A stretch of DNA of 64,000 nucleotides from Flavobacterium wongokense (lineage in GTDB: Bacteria > Bacteroidota > Bacteroidia > Flavobacteriales > Flavobacteriaceae): assembly GCF_021608265.1 (NCBI RefSeq), contig NZ_JAKIHP010000001.1, positions 1 through 64,000 of the forward strand, given 5' to 3'. The translations under genes were made by a program, and so were the position numbers. The notes beneath the pieces were generated by a model. That model saw only the letters and a program-made list of their open reading frames with translations. It was not told the DNA's origin and searched no databases. Shown in pieces: positions 17,319 to 24,838 of this stretch (within the stretch, counting starts at the first letter, position 1; each line of letters starts with the position of its first letter).

Positions 17319-19274
17319 TTAATCGATTACCAATTTTTTGGTTACCACTTTAGCATCTGCCGTTATTTTTGCCATGTAAACTCCCGAAGCCAAATCAAGG
17401 TGCACATTGCTTTCACCAGTAAAATTTTGTTCGAAAACCTTTTGTCCAAGAGCTGAATAAATTTCAATTTTCCCTTCATTGGCAATACCTGCAATAACAA
17501 TGTTGTCTTTAGCCGGGTTTGGATATACTACAACTTTTGTAGTATCGAATTCAGAATTTGCCAGGGAAGCAAACCATGGCTGCCCTACATTTGGACCGAA
17601 TACGTAATCAGCTAAAAGCGGATAATCAATAAACGGATTTCGGTTAACCTGCCAGGTATAGATATAATTGTTTCTATTCATTTCAAAATCATCCCTTGGG
17701 TCAGTATGGTTCCATTGCAACAGCAACGCCAAATCACCTATTTGCCCCACAGTTGTATTAGCTGGATTTCCATTGACAACACTCAAACCATTATAACGGC
17801 AGGCCATGTAAAACAATGCTCTTGCCACGTCACCGCGCCAGCTTCCCTGAGTACCAACCGGACCCATATATTCGCCATAATCCTTATTGTTTCGGATGCT
17901 GTTTTCGGGTCCGTCTTCTGCCCTGATATGGTGTGCATCGCCATGGCCGGCCATGATATCGTTGGCACTTGTTGGCAGCCAGTTGTTTATTCCATCTGCA
18001 TCAGGAGAAGTTCCGTCAGTAAATCCGCCTCTGGATTGCGGATAAATGTGTTCCCTGTTCCATTTTCCTGTGTTCACACCGGTTTCCTGTAAATCGAGTT
18101 TGGAACGTGGCTGCTCTACATACATCAGCCAAACCTGATTGCTGTTCAGTGGATTTTGGTCACAGGCTTTTAATATTGTTTCAATGTCGCCATAATTGTG
18201 TGCATGGACAACGGCAGGATTCGCAATGATATCCTGGATAGCCTGTTTTAAAACCGCACCCGATTTGCCTTCAAGCGAATTATAATAACCTGCAGGTGTT
18301 GTTGGTGCAACGATTCCGTAAGTTGGGTTTAACGGCGTTCCCCATGGTGAAACGGTAAAATCGTTATCGATTACCCTAAACTGAACCTGATCGTTAAGTC
18401 GGTTATACCCACTTGGAAGTGTTCCAAATTTGACAATCGCAACTTCATCTCCTTCATCCAAAACATCATCCACAAAAGTGATTGTTGTTGTAAATGTTGA
18501 AGAACCTGTTGGGATAAGTACACTGGTGTTACCTGTAAAATCTGGATTATTAATTGAACCACTATTTAGGGTAAAGGTAAAATTCAAATTAGAAGTTACC
18601 GGAGTTTGTGTAGTAAAGGTAATGTTGATGGTGTTTCCTTCTGTTACCTGAGAGGCCGGAACTGAAATTGTAATTCCATTGAAAATAACACCCGTTCCAT
18701 CATTATTGGCACCCGGAGTCGGAGCCTTTGTTTCGTAAGTCCCGTCATTTTTCCTTTGGATTGACTGTGTGGTTTGTGCCGCATTGGCATTTTCGTCAAT
18801 TTGCGAAGTCACATTCAAAGCCGTCATTAACGCCGTTGCATCTGCATCGCTGGTATCATAAACCAGGGCATTTATTAAATTAGTTGTCGTAGCTGCAGTT
18901 CCTGCCGGAAAATCGGTGGCATTCCCTAAATACAATCCAACGCCGTCAGGACCATTTTGGAAAATGTTATCAGGTAATATTTTTGATGGGACCGGAGAAA
19001 CCAATAAGTCTCCAATGCTTACAATTCCGTTGGCATCGGTTGTCAAACCATCCAAATCGATGGCATAATAACTCAATGTGGCCTGGCTGCCTGTTCCGTT
19101 GAAGAAAACAAGGACATATCCGGTAAGGGAAAAGTTAGGCGTAGTCGATTTTAACTCAATAAACTCCTTGTCATCCGTACTTGGAGTATCTGAATCCAAT
19201 TCATTGATAACAACCTGAGCATTAGCTGAAAAAGAAATCAGCGCTATAAGGAATAGTAATTTTTTTAGCATCAT
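17319..19274 (-). CDS. T9SS-secreted endonuclease I family protein
   Basis: 651 residues. A signal peptide (1-19, cleavage before Gln20) is followed by a lamin-tail-like domain (about 20-160, beginning VVINELDSD), a Calx-beta/all-beta region (about 200-310), an endonuclease I (EndA/NucM-like) domain (about 325-560) with the active-site stretch NREHIYPQS and the ND/HH residues further on, and a C-terminal type A T9SS sorting domain (VVYPNPAKDNIVI to the end, with GVYMAKI and KKLVID). It is therefore exported across the outer membrane, probably to degrade extracellular DNA for nutrients. Transcribed alone. Confidence 0.93.
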   Translation of the reverse strand: MMLKKLLFLIALISFSANAQVVINELDSDTPSTDDKEFIELKSTTPNFSLTGYVLVFFNGTGSQATLSYYAIDLDGLTTDANGIVSIGDLLVSPVPSKILPDNIFQNGPDGVGLYLGNATDFPAGTAATTTNLINALVYDTSDADATALMTALNVTSQIDENANAAQTTQSIQRKNDGTYETKAPTPGANNDGTGVIFNGITISVPASQVTEGNTINITFTTQTPVTSNLNFTFTLNSGSINNPDFTGNTSVLIPTGSSTFTTTITFVDDVLDEGDEVAIVKFGTLPSGYNRLNDQVQFRVIDNDFTVSPWGTPLNPTYGIVAPTTPAGYYNSLEGKSGAVLKQAIQDIIANPAVVHAHNYGDIETILKACDQNPLNSNQVWLMYVEQPRSKLDLQETGVNTGKWNREHIYPQSRGGFTDGTSPDADGINNWLPTSANDIMAGHGDAHHIRAEDGPENSIRNNKDYGEYMGPVGTQGSWRGDVARALFYMACRYNGLSVVNGNPANTTVGQIGDLALLLQWNHTDPRDDFEMNRNNYIYTWQVNRNPFIDYPLLADYVFGPNVGQPWFASLANSEFDTTKVVVYPNPAKDNIVIAGIANEGKIEIYSALGQKVFEQNFTGESNVHLDLASGVYMAKITADAKVVTKKLVID

Positions 19275-19433
19275 TCATAAAATTGTGGACGACAAATATA
19301 TTTATAAGAATGAGTTAAATCACATTTATGTTCAGGAATTAACTATAATATCACATCTCCAGTACCTTAATAGGGAAAAACTTTAAAATCAGTAAGATAT
19401 TTTTTCACTATTTTTACAACATCAATCTTTAGG

Positions 19434-20225
19434 ATGCTTGAATTATTAGGTTATATCGGCGCAATATTCATTGGCTTAGTGTTGGGAATCACTGGCGGTG
19501 GCGGCTCTATACTTACCGTTCCTATATTGGTTTACATCCTAAACTACAATCCGGTGATTGCAACCGCCTATTCCCTATTTATTGTAGGTACGACTTCGGG
19601 ATTTGGTACCATTCAAAACTTCAAAAAAGGACTTGTCATTCCGAAAACCGCATTTCAGTTTGCCATACCATCGCTGATTGGTGTTTACCTGACGCGTAAA
19701 TTCATTGTTCCGAGAATACCGGAAACTATCTTATATTTTGGTTCTGCCCAATTATCAAAAGAAACTTTTCTTATGATCCTTTTTGCGGTCATGATGTTTA
19801 TGGCTTCGTTTTCAATGCTTAAAAATAAAAAGGAAGACGACATTATTCAAATTGGCAACAAATCATTGGTTGTTGTTGTGATTCAGCTCTTTTTTGTTGG
19901 GATTCTTATTGGGTTGATTGGTGCCGGTGGCGGATTTCTAATCATTCCGGCTTTATTGAAATTTGCCAAACTGCCCATGAAGAAAGCCATTGGAACTTCA
20001 CTTCTGATTATTACAATAAACTCTTTGATTGGTTTTACCGGTGATATCCAGAATATGGAGATGGATTGGATATTCCTGATTTCATTTACCACTTTCTCGG
20101 TAATTGGAATCTTCATCGGGCTTTACATACAGCAGTATGTCAATGAAAAGCATTTGAAAAAAATATTTGGTTTTTTTGTTTTGATAATGTCTTTTGTGAT
20201 TCTCTACAAAGAAATTTTATCATAA
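19434..20225 (+). CDS. TauE/SafE family sulfite/anion exporter
   Basis: 263 residues with about eight hydrophobic segments in two homologous halves, each starting with a glycine-rich motif (GLVLGITGGGGSILTVP near 16-32 and IGLIGAGGGFLIIPALL near 161-177). This is the TauE/SafE (DUF81) signature. The family exports sulfite, sulfonates or sulfoacetate, or acts on related sulfur anions. The next gene, 64 nt downstream on the same strand, is a metallo-beta-lactamase/rhodanese enzyme, which supports a sulfur-related substrate. Confidence 0.9.
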   Translation: MLELLGYIGAIFIGLVLGITGGGGSILTVPILVYILNYNPVIATAYSLFIVGTTSGFGTIQNFKKGLVIPKTAFQFAIPSLIGVYLTRKFIVPRIPETILYFGSAQLSKETFLMILFAVMMFMASFSMLKNKKEDDIIQIGNKSLVVVVIQLFFVGILIGLIGAGGGFLIIPALLKFAKLPMKKAIGTSLLIITINSLIGFTGDIQNMEMDWIFLISFTTFSVIGIFIGLYIQQYVNEKHLKKIFGFFVLIMSFVILYKEILS

Positions 20226-20264
20226 ATATTACCAAAATCCACTCCTAACTTTATGCTTATTCTT

Positions 20265-20272
20265 TAATTTTG
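20265..20272 (+). promoter_or_regulatory. -7 element upstream of the MBL/rhodanese gene
   Basis: TAATTTTG fits TAnnTTTG and ends 17 nt before the start codon, so this gene may have its own start site besides read-through from the TauE gene. Confidence 0.4.
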
Positions 20273-20289
20273 TCAAAACTTTTTTTCTA

Positions 20290-21702
20290 ATGAAAATCGA
20301 ACAAATTTATACCGGATGCATTGCCCAGGCTGCTTATTATTTGGAAAGCAATGGCGAAGCAGCAATTTTTGACCCTTTGCGTGAAGTACAGCCTTACCTC
20401 GACAGGGCTAAAAAGGATAATGCAACAATAAAATATATTTTTGAAACGCATTTCCATGCGGATTTTGTTTCGGGACATTTGGATCTGGCTAAGAAAAGTG
20501 GCGGGAATATTGTTTATGGCCCAACAGCCAATCCCGAATTTGATGCCATAATTGCAACCGACAACCAGGAGTTTAAGGTTGGGAATTATACTGTAAAAGC
20601 AATCCATACGCCGGGACATACTTTAGAAAGCACCTGTTACCTTCTTATAGATGAAAACGGAAAACAACACGGAATCATAACGGGTGATACCTTGTTTATC
20701 GGTGATGTTGGCCGTCCAGATTTGGCTCAGGCGATGACCGATGATTTGACACAGGAAAAACTGGCTTCCTATCTTTTTGATTCCTTGCGAAACAAAATAA
20801 TGCCTTTGGCGGACGACCTGACTGTATATCCAAGCCATGGCGCCGGAAGTGCCTGCGGTAAAAACATGAGCAAGGAAACTACCGATACTTTAGGCAATCA
20901 AAAGCGTACCAATTATGCGTTAAGAGCCGATATGACCAAAGCCGAATTCATTAAAGAACTGTTGGACGGTTTGGGAGCTCCACCGGCTTATTTCCCTCAG
21001 AATGTGATGATGAACATCAAAGGATATGACAGTTTGGACAGCATCATTGAAAAAAGCAATATTGGTTTGTCACCAAGGGAATTCGAAGCCGTTGCCAATC
21101 AGGGTGATGTTGTGGTTTTGGATGTAAGGCATGAAAATGACTTTGTAAAAGCACACATTCCGAATTCGATATTTATTGGAATCCAGGGGAATTTTGCGCC
21201 ATGGGTTGGTTCGATGTTGAGGGATGTTAACCAAAAATTGCTTTTGGTCATTCCGGAAGGAAGAGAAGAAGAAACCATTACAAGATTGTCACGCGTTGGG
21301 TTTGACCATGTTTTAGGATATTTAAAAGGAGGAATTCCAGCCTGGACAGAAGCAGGTTTTGAAACCGATTCGATCCATTCCATTTCTCCTGAAGAGTTTG
21401 CCAATCAATTGAATTCAGACAGCATCGTAATTGATTCCAGAAAGCCCGGAGAATACGAAGCAGAGCATGTGGAAAATGCCATTAACCTTCCGTTGGACAA
21501 CGTCAATGAAAACTTTCAAAGTGTTCCGAAAGGGCAAAATTTCTTTTTGCATTGTGCCGGTGGTTATCGTTCGGTAATCATGGCATCGATTTTAAAATCG
21601 AGAGCCATCCACAACATGATTAATGTTGAAAAAGGAATGAGTGGGATTAAGCAAACCAGCGTGCGTTGCACCCAGTTTGAATGCCCATCAGGCAAAAAAT
21701 AA
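20290..21702 (+). CDS. MBL-fold hydrolase with two rhodanese domains (persulfide dioxygenase-like)
   Basis: 470 residues. The N-terminal metallo-beta-lactamase domain (about 1-240) has THFHADF (53-59), His110 in TPGHT and Asp133 in TGDTLF, the ligands expected of the ETHE1-like persulfide dioxygenase branch with a mononuclear iron site. Two rhodanese domains follow. The first (about 265-365) lacks a cysteine in its active loop; the second has Cys422 in HCAGGYRS and should be active. Enzymes of this layout oxidise persulfide sulfur to sulfite and move sulfane sulfur to acceptors; the adjacent TauE/SafE protein could export the sulfite. Substrate is inferred. Confidence 0.9.
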   Translation: MKIEQIYTGCIAQAAYYLESNGEAAIFDPLREVQPYLDRAKKDNATIKYIFETHFHADFVSGHLDLAKKSGGNIVYGPTANPEFDAIIATDNQEFKVGNYTVKAIHTPGHTLESTCYLLIDENGKQHGIITGDTLFIGDVGRPDLAQAMTDDLTQEKLASYLFDSLRNKIMPLADDLTVYPSHGAGSACGKNMSKETTDTLGNQKRTNYALRADMTKAEFIKELLDGLGAPPAYFPQNVMMNIKGYDSLDSIIEKSNIGLSPREFEAVANQGDVVVLDVRHENDFVKAHIPNSIFIGIQGNFAPWVGSMLRDVNQKLLLVIPEGREEETITRLSRVGFDHVLGYLKGGIPAWTEAGFETDSIHSISPEEFANQLNSDSIVIDSRKPGEYEAEHVENAINLPLDNVNENFQSVPKGQNFFLHCAGGYRSVIMASILKSRAIHNMINVEKGMSGIKQTSVRCTQFECPSGKK

Positions 21703-21748
21703 ATTGTAAAAAAAGTAAAATTACTACATAATCAATTCGCAAATTAAA

Positions 21749-21756
21749 TACATTTG
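21749..21756 (+). promoter_or_regulatory. -7 element upstream of the DUF4369-TlpA gene
   Basis: TACATTTG fits TAnnTTTG and lies 28 nt before the start codon at 21784. Confidence 0.45.
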
Positions 21757-21783
21757 CATTCGTTAAAAATTTAAAACAAAAAA

Positions 21784-22512
21784 ATGAAAAAAATAATTCT
21801 TTTAGTAGCCGTTGCCGTAGGTCTTTATTCATGTAAGAACTTAGGAGAAGGTGAATATGAAATTACAGGAACTGTAAAAGGAATGAAAACTGGTTTGGTT
21901 TACCTTGAAAAACAAAGTCAAATGGGAATGGGAAGTCAGGCGATTGACACTGTGAAAATTGTTGATGGAAAATTCGAAATCAAAGGAAAAACCAATGAGC
22001 CGGAAATTTCTTTTCTTCAGATTGATAAAGTAAATGGTAAAGTTCCTTTCATCCTTGAAGGAGGAGAAATTGAAATCACTGTTGACAAGGACAGCCTTTT
22101 CAAATCAAAATTGGCAGGAACATACAGCAATGAAGAGTTCAGTAAATTCAATGAAGAGTCTAATAAAATCCAAAAGAAATTACAGAAACAGGTAATGGCT
22201 TTTCAAATGAAGAATATGGCGGTAATGAATGAAGCTCAACAAAAGGGTGACACGGTTACGATGAACAAGTTGAGAAAAGAATACGATGTACTTCAAAAAC
22301 CAATAACAGATTACACTTTTGGTTACCCAAAAACACATCCAAAATCTTTTATCAGCGTTTTGATTCTTCAAATGATGGCAAACAACCCAAAATACCAACC
22401 GGAACTTGAAGGCCTTTACAACTCACTTGACGAGTCTTTGAAAAAAACAAAGCCAGCCAAATCGGTTAAATTAACTGTTGACAGCCTAAAAAAAAAACCG
22501 GCAGTAAAGTAG
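21784..22512 (+). CDS. N-terminal part (lipoprotein, DUF4369) of a frameshifted DUF4369-TlpA thiol-disulfide protein
   Basis: Read alone this frame gives 242 residues: a lipoprotein signal peptide with Cys17 (LYSC), then a DUF4369 beta domain (about 25-135) and a helical linker. It stops at 22510 just after a run of ten A (22488-22497). If one extra A is read, translation passes into the next frame without a stop and continues as a TlpA-like thioredoxin domain, giving one 385-residue protein of the length and layout usual for this Bacteroidota family. So this is the first half of a single gene that is interrupted in this sequence, either truly, by recoding at the homopolymer, or by a sequencing error. 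Confidence 0.85.
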   Translation: MKKIILLVAVAVGLYSCKNLGEGEYEITGTVKGMKTGLVYLEKQSQMGMGSQAIDTVKIVDGKFEIKGKTNEPEISFLQIDKVNGKVPFILEGGEIEITVDKDSLFKSKLAGTYSNEEFSKFNEESNKIQKKLQKQVMAFQMKNMAVMNEAQQKGDTVTMNKLRKEYDVLQKPITDYTFGYPKTHPKSFISVLILQMMANNPKYQPELEGLYNSLDESLKKTKPAKSVKLTVDSLKKKPAVK

Positions 22513-22940
22513 TCGCTGCAGTCGGTCAGTTAGCTCCCGATTTTAAAGCTCCAAATCCTGAAGGCAAAACCATTTCCCTGAAGGAGAGTTTAGGTAAAGT
22601 TACTTTGATTGATTTTTGGGCATCCTGGTGCGCACCGTGTAGAGAGGAAAATCCAAAAGTTGTTGCGCTTTATGCAGAACTGCATAGCAAAGGATTAAAC
22701 ATCATCAGCGTTGGATTGGAGACGGATGCTGTAAAATGGAAAGAAGCCATTGCGAAAGACAAGCTTAGCTGGGCACAGGTTTCCAACTTACAGGAAATGA
22801 ATGATCCAATTGCTTTAAAATATGGTGTGACACAAATTCCAACCACATTTTTGTTGGATTCAGACGGAAAGATTGTGGCCACTGAAATATATGGCGACGA
22901 TTTGAAAAACAAGATTAAAGAGCTTTTAGGAATAAAATAA
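22497..22940 (+). CDS. C-terminal TlpA/thioredoxin-like part of the frameshifted DUF4369-TlpA protein
   Basis: From 22497 this frame (minus one relative to the upstream half) reads TGSKVVAAVGQLAPDFKAPN and then a full AhpC/TSA-type thioredoxin fold with the redox motif WCAPC, and the cis-proline segment IPTTFLLD. The first ATG in the frame, at 22605, lies inside the fold just before the CxxC motif, so it is not a credible independent start. Anchored by the upstream lipobox, the joined protein would be a membrane-bound thiol-disulfide reductase acting in the periplasm. A TTCG-looped terminator follows. Confidence 0.85.
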   Translation, partial: TGSKVVAAVGQLAPDFKAPNPEGKTISLKESLGKVTLIDFWASWCAPCREENPKVVALYAELHSKGLNIISVGLETDAVKWKEAIAKDKLSWAQVSNLQEMNDPIALKYGVTQIPTTFLLDSDGKIVATEIYGDDLKNKIKELLGIK

Positions 22941-22954
22941 CTCCTGAACATAAT

Positions 22955-22980
22955 AAAAAATCTCCTTCGGGAGATTTTTT
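22955..22980 (+). terminator. Terminator of the DUF4369-TlpA gene
   Basis: AAAAAATCTCC (22955-22965) and GGAGATTTTTT (22970-22980) pair around a TTCG tetraloop, a very stable hairpin with a T-run, 14 nt after the stop. Confidence 0.9.
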
Positions 22981-23035
22981 ATTTTACTTAAAACCAAAGG
23001 ATTAAAAAAAGGTTTACGAATTAGTCATTTTTTTG

Positions 23036-23066
23036 TTTGTGAAGCTGGAAAGTGTTTTTATATTTG
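23036..23066 (+). promoter_or_regulatory. tRNA-Tyr promoter
   Basis: TTTG (23036-23039), 19 nt, TATATTTG (23059-23066): a full match to the Bacteroidota promoter. Transcription would start about 10 nt before the tRNA. Confidence 0.75.
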
Positions 23067-23082
23067 CAACCGCATAAGCAAT

Positions 23083-23163
23083 GGGGAGATACTCAAGCGG
23101 CCAACGAGGGCAGACTGTAAATCTGCTGTGAGAACTTCGCAGGTTCGAATCCTGCTCTCCCCA
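23083..23163 (+). tRNA. tRNA-Tyr (anticodon GTA)
   Basis: The cloverleaf folds completely: acceptor GGGGAGA (23083-23089) with TCTCCCC (23156-23162) and discriminator A23163; D stem CTC/GAG; anticodon stem GCAGA/TCTGC with loop CTGTAAA and anticodon GTA at 23117-23119; a 12-nt class II variable region; T stem GCAGG/CCTGC with loop TTCGAAT. The CCA end is not encoded. It is a single tRNA with its own promoter and terminator. Confidence 0.97.
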
Positions 23164-23180
23164 CACAATGTTTAAATAAG

Positions 23181-23212
23181 AAAAAACCACAAGCTCGCTT
23201 GATGGTTTTTTT
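23181..23212 (+). terminator. tRNA-Tyr terminator
   Basis: AAAAAACCA (23181-23189) pairs with TGGTTTTTT, and an inner CAAGC/GCTTG pair extends the stem with one bulged A. The T-run follows directly. It starts 18 nt after the tRNA. Confidence 0.8.
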
Positions 23213-23227
23213 GCTTTAAATATTGTG

Positions 23228-23247
23228 CGTAAGGGTTCACCCTTACG
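23228..23247 (+). other. Small perfect hairpin opening a repeat tract
   Basis: CGTAAGGG (23228-23235) and CCCTTACG (23240-23247) pair around TTCA. It sits at the left end of the direct-repeat region downstream of tRNA-Tyr. There is no T-run, so it is not a typical terminator. Confidence 0.6.
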
Positions 23248-23289
23248 GAACACGAAGTAATCCTGTAAATAATTCAGCGCAGCTTTGAA
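23240..23289. repeat. Intergenic direct repeat, copy 1 of 2
   Basis: This 50-nt unit recurs at 23347-23396 with six mismatches, 107 nt away. The shared core starts ACGAAGTAATCCTG and ends with the pattern AAATAATTCAGCG. After each copy an AATCCTG word recurs at similar spacing (near 23306 and 23419), so the true period may be the whole 107 nt. The interval 23164-23503 holds no gene; besides these repeats and the two hairpins listed, I see nothing in it. Confidence 0.8.
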
Positions 23290-23346
23290 GGATGTTGAGA
23301 AGCAAAATCCTGTTCACTTATTACAATTGCAGCTCATAAAAGTTTG

Positions 23347-23396
23347 CCCTTATCGATCACGAAGTAATCCTGCAAATAATTCAGCGTAGCTTTTAA
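23347..23396. repeat. Intergenic direct repeat, copy 2 of 2
   Basis: Second copy of the 50-nt unit at 23240-23289, 44 of 50 positions identical by eye. Most differences lie in the first eleven bases. It ends about 80 nt before the promoter of the next gene. Confidence 0.8.
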
Positions 23397-23474
23397 ACAA
23401 TCGAAATACAATCCTGCCCATTATCCTTCCCAAAACTTTAACATTCCATCAGTTAAAGCTAAAATCAAAAAAAG

Positions 23475-23482
23475 TATCTTTG
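23475..23482 (+). promoter_or_regulatory. -7 element of the duplicated-motif lipoprotein gene
   Basis: TATCTTTG fits TAnnTTTG. It contains the in-frame TTG at 23480 that could otherwise be taken as the start codon, and so places the real start downstream, at the ATG at 23504. Confidence 0.55.
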
Positions 23483-23503
23483 GTATTCATCAAACAGAGA
23501 TAT

Positions 23504-24043
23504 ATGAAATCACATTTACTATTCAATCCACTTTTATCACTCTCTCTTCTGTTTATCGCTTGCAAAAAGGAAGAAGAAGCCGCAGTAACTTCAAGTGAAA
23601 CGCCAAAAGAAATCATAGTACCAAGAGTTCAGCCCATTCCGGATCAAACTTACGTACAACCAATGGCTCAAAATACAGCTGTTCCCCAAAATCAAATGGG
23701 TGCACCTGTTGCTATAAACCAACCGCAGGCTGTAACTAAACCCGGAATGAATCCTCCTCACGGACAAGCCGGACATCGTTGTGATATTCCTGTTGGGGCT
23801 TCGTTAAGTTCTCCGGTAAAAGCCCTACCAAAAGCTGGAGCAACAATTACTCAGCAAACGATTCCTACGCCAACAACGACTTCCATATCACAACCCGCTG
23901 GTGCACCGGCACTTCTAAAAGGAGATACACAGGTTACTGCTCCGGGTATGAACCCACCACACGGACAGCCAGGCCATGTATGCGGAACTCCTGTTGGATC
24001 TCCATTGCCAAAAACAACTGAAACAGAAACAAAAGCACAATAA
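23504..24043 (+). CDS. Lipoprotein with two copies of a GMNPPHGQ-GH-C motif, unknown function
   Basis: 179 residues from the ATG at 23504. A lipoprotein signal peptide ends in the lipobox LFIAC (Cys20), followed by an acidic KKEEEA stretch. The rest is a low-complexity Pro/Gln/Thr/Ala-rich linker holding two copies of an 18-residue motif, about residues 80-97 and 146-163, with the shared pattern GMNPPHGQxGHxCxxPVG. Each copy keeps two His and one Cys, so a metal-binding or thiol role is possible but not shown. I recall this motif at the ends of other Bacteroidota proteins but know no function. The product should be anchored in a membrane with the motifs on flexible arms. Confidence 0.75.
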   Translation: MKSHLLFNPLLSLSLLFIACKKEEEAAVTSSETPKEIIVPRVQPIPDQTYVQPMAQNTAVPQNQMGAPVAINQPQAVTKPGMNPPHGQAGHRCDIPVGASLSSPVKALPKAGATITQQTIPTPTTTSISQPAGAPALLKGDTQVTAPGMNPPHGQPGHVCGTPVGSPLPKTTETETKAQ

Positions 24044-24074
24044 AAAAAGCCTCGAAAAATTTCGAGGCTTTTTT
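24043..24074. terminator. Bidirectional terminator between the lipoprotein and SIMPL genes
   Basis: AAAAAAGCCTCGAA (24043-24056) and TTCGAGGCTTTTTT (24061-24074) form a perfect 14-bp stem with a 4-nt loop. It serves the converging genes on both sides and overlaps the last base of the lipoprotein stop codon. Confidence 0.9.
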
Positions 24075-24092
24075 GTTATGGTTTTATATTTT

Positions 24093-24788
24093 TTATTCCA
24101 GTGCGAAAGTTACACTTACATTGGTGTTGATTTCAAGTTCACCAACAGCTAATGTTTCTCTTTGTGCTCCATCAGCTGCCATAGCAACCATATTTGATTT
24201 GTACATAGGTATTGGAATATTGCTTTGCGTATTATCTGTAATCAATAACGCCTTTCCTATTTTTTGCCCTAATACCGAAACATAATCCTGAGCTTTTTGT
24301 TTGGCATCTAACACAGCTTTCTTTCTGGCTTCCTTTTCATAATCTTCCATTTTAGACGATTTGAATTCTACTCCGCTAATCGAGTTTACACCTGCATCAT
24401 TCAATCCCATCATTACTTCATCGTATTTTGATAAATCCTTTAAGGTAACTGTCAAGGATTGGCTTGCCTGAAAATTGTATTTCTTTTTTTCATAGTCGTA
24501 ATTTTTATACAGGCTCACATTTGTCGTTTTATAATCGGTTGATGGAATTCCGGTTTTTTTCAGGAACCTGATTACCTTATCAACTACTTCATCATTGAGG
24601 GTTTTTACTTCTTTGGAATCTTTTCCGGTATTTTGGAATCCGATGCTTATTACCGCCTGGTCTGGAACTATTTTTATTTTTCCTTCCCCTGTAACCGAAA
24701 TTTGTGGCACCTGAGGTCTTTGATCTTGTGATTGTGCCTGAGCGGTCAATCCAAATACTGTTGCTAAAATTAATACTGTAGTCTTCAT
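24093..24788 (-). CDS. SIMPL domain-containing (DUF541) periplasmic protein
   Basis: 231 residues. A signal peptide (1-18, cleavage after AQA) precedes a SIMPL/DUF541 domain spanning nearly the whole mature protein, beginning with ISVTGEGKIKIVPDQAVISIGF. The ALDAKQKAQDY-like helix (here AVLDAKQKAQDYVSVLG) and the C-terminal VTFALE strand are typical. The family includes the oxidative-stress protein YggE; its activity is unresolved. Transcribed alone, with a shared terminator. Confidence 0.9.
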   Translation of the reverse strand: MKTTVLILATVFGLTAQAQSQDQRPQVPQISVTGEGKIKIVPDQAVISIGFQNTGKDSKEVKTLNDEVVDKVIRFLKKTGIPSTDYKTTNVSLYKNYDYEKKKYNFQASQSLTVTLKDLSKYDEVMMGLNDAGVNSISGVEFKSSKMEDYEKEARKKAVLDAKQKAQDYVSVLGQKIGKALLITDNTQSNIPIPMYKSNMVAMAADGAQRETLAVGELEINTNVSVTFALE

Positions 24789-24838
24789 AGGTTTTTTATT
24801 TAATGTTTGTGTTGTGCGTTTTTCAAAAGTTATGCCAA

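Noticed and set aside
22605-22940. Separate small TlpA-like gene starting at the internal ATG
   Set aside because: The ATG sits within the thioredoxin fold just before the CxxC motif, and the frame is open upstream to the poly-A run, so it is the second half of the interrupted gene.
23480-23503. Upstream TTG start for the duplicated-motif lipoprotein
   Set aside because: The TTG lies inside the promoter -7 element, and the extra residues would precede a normal lipoprotein signal peptide.
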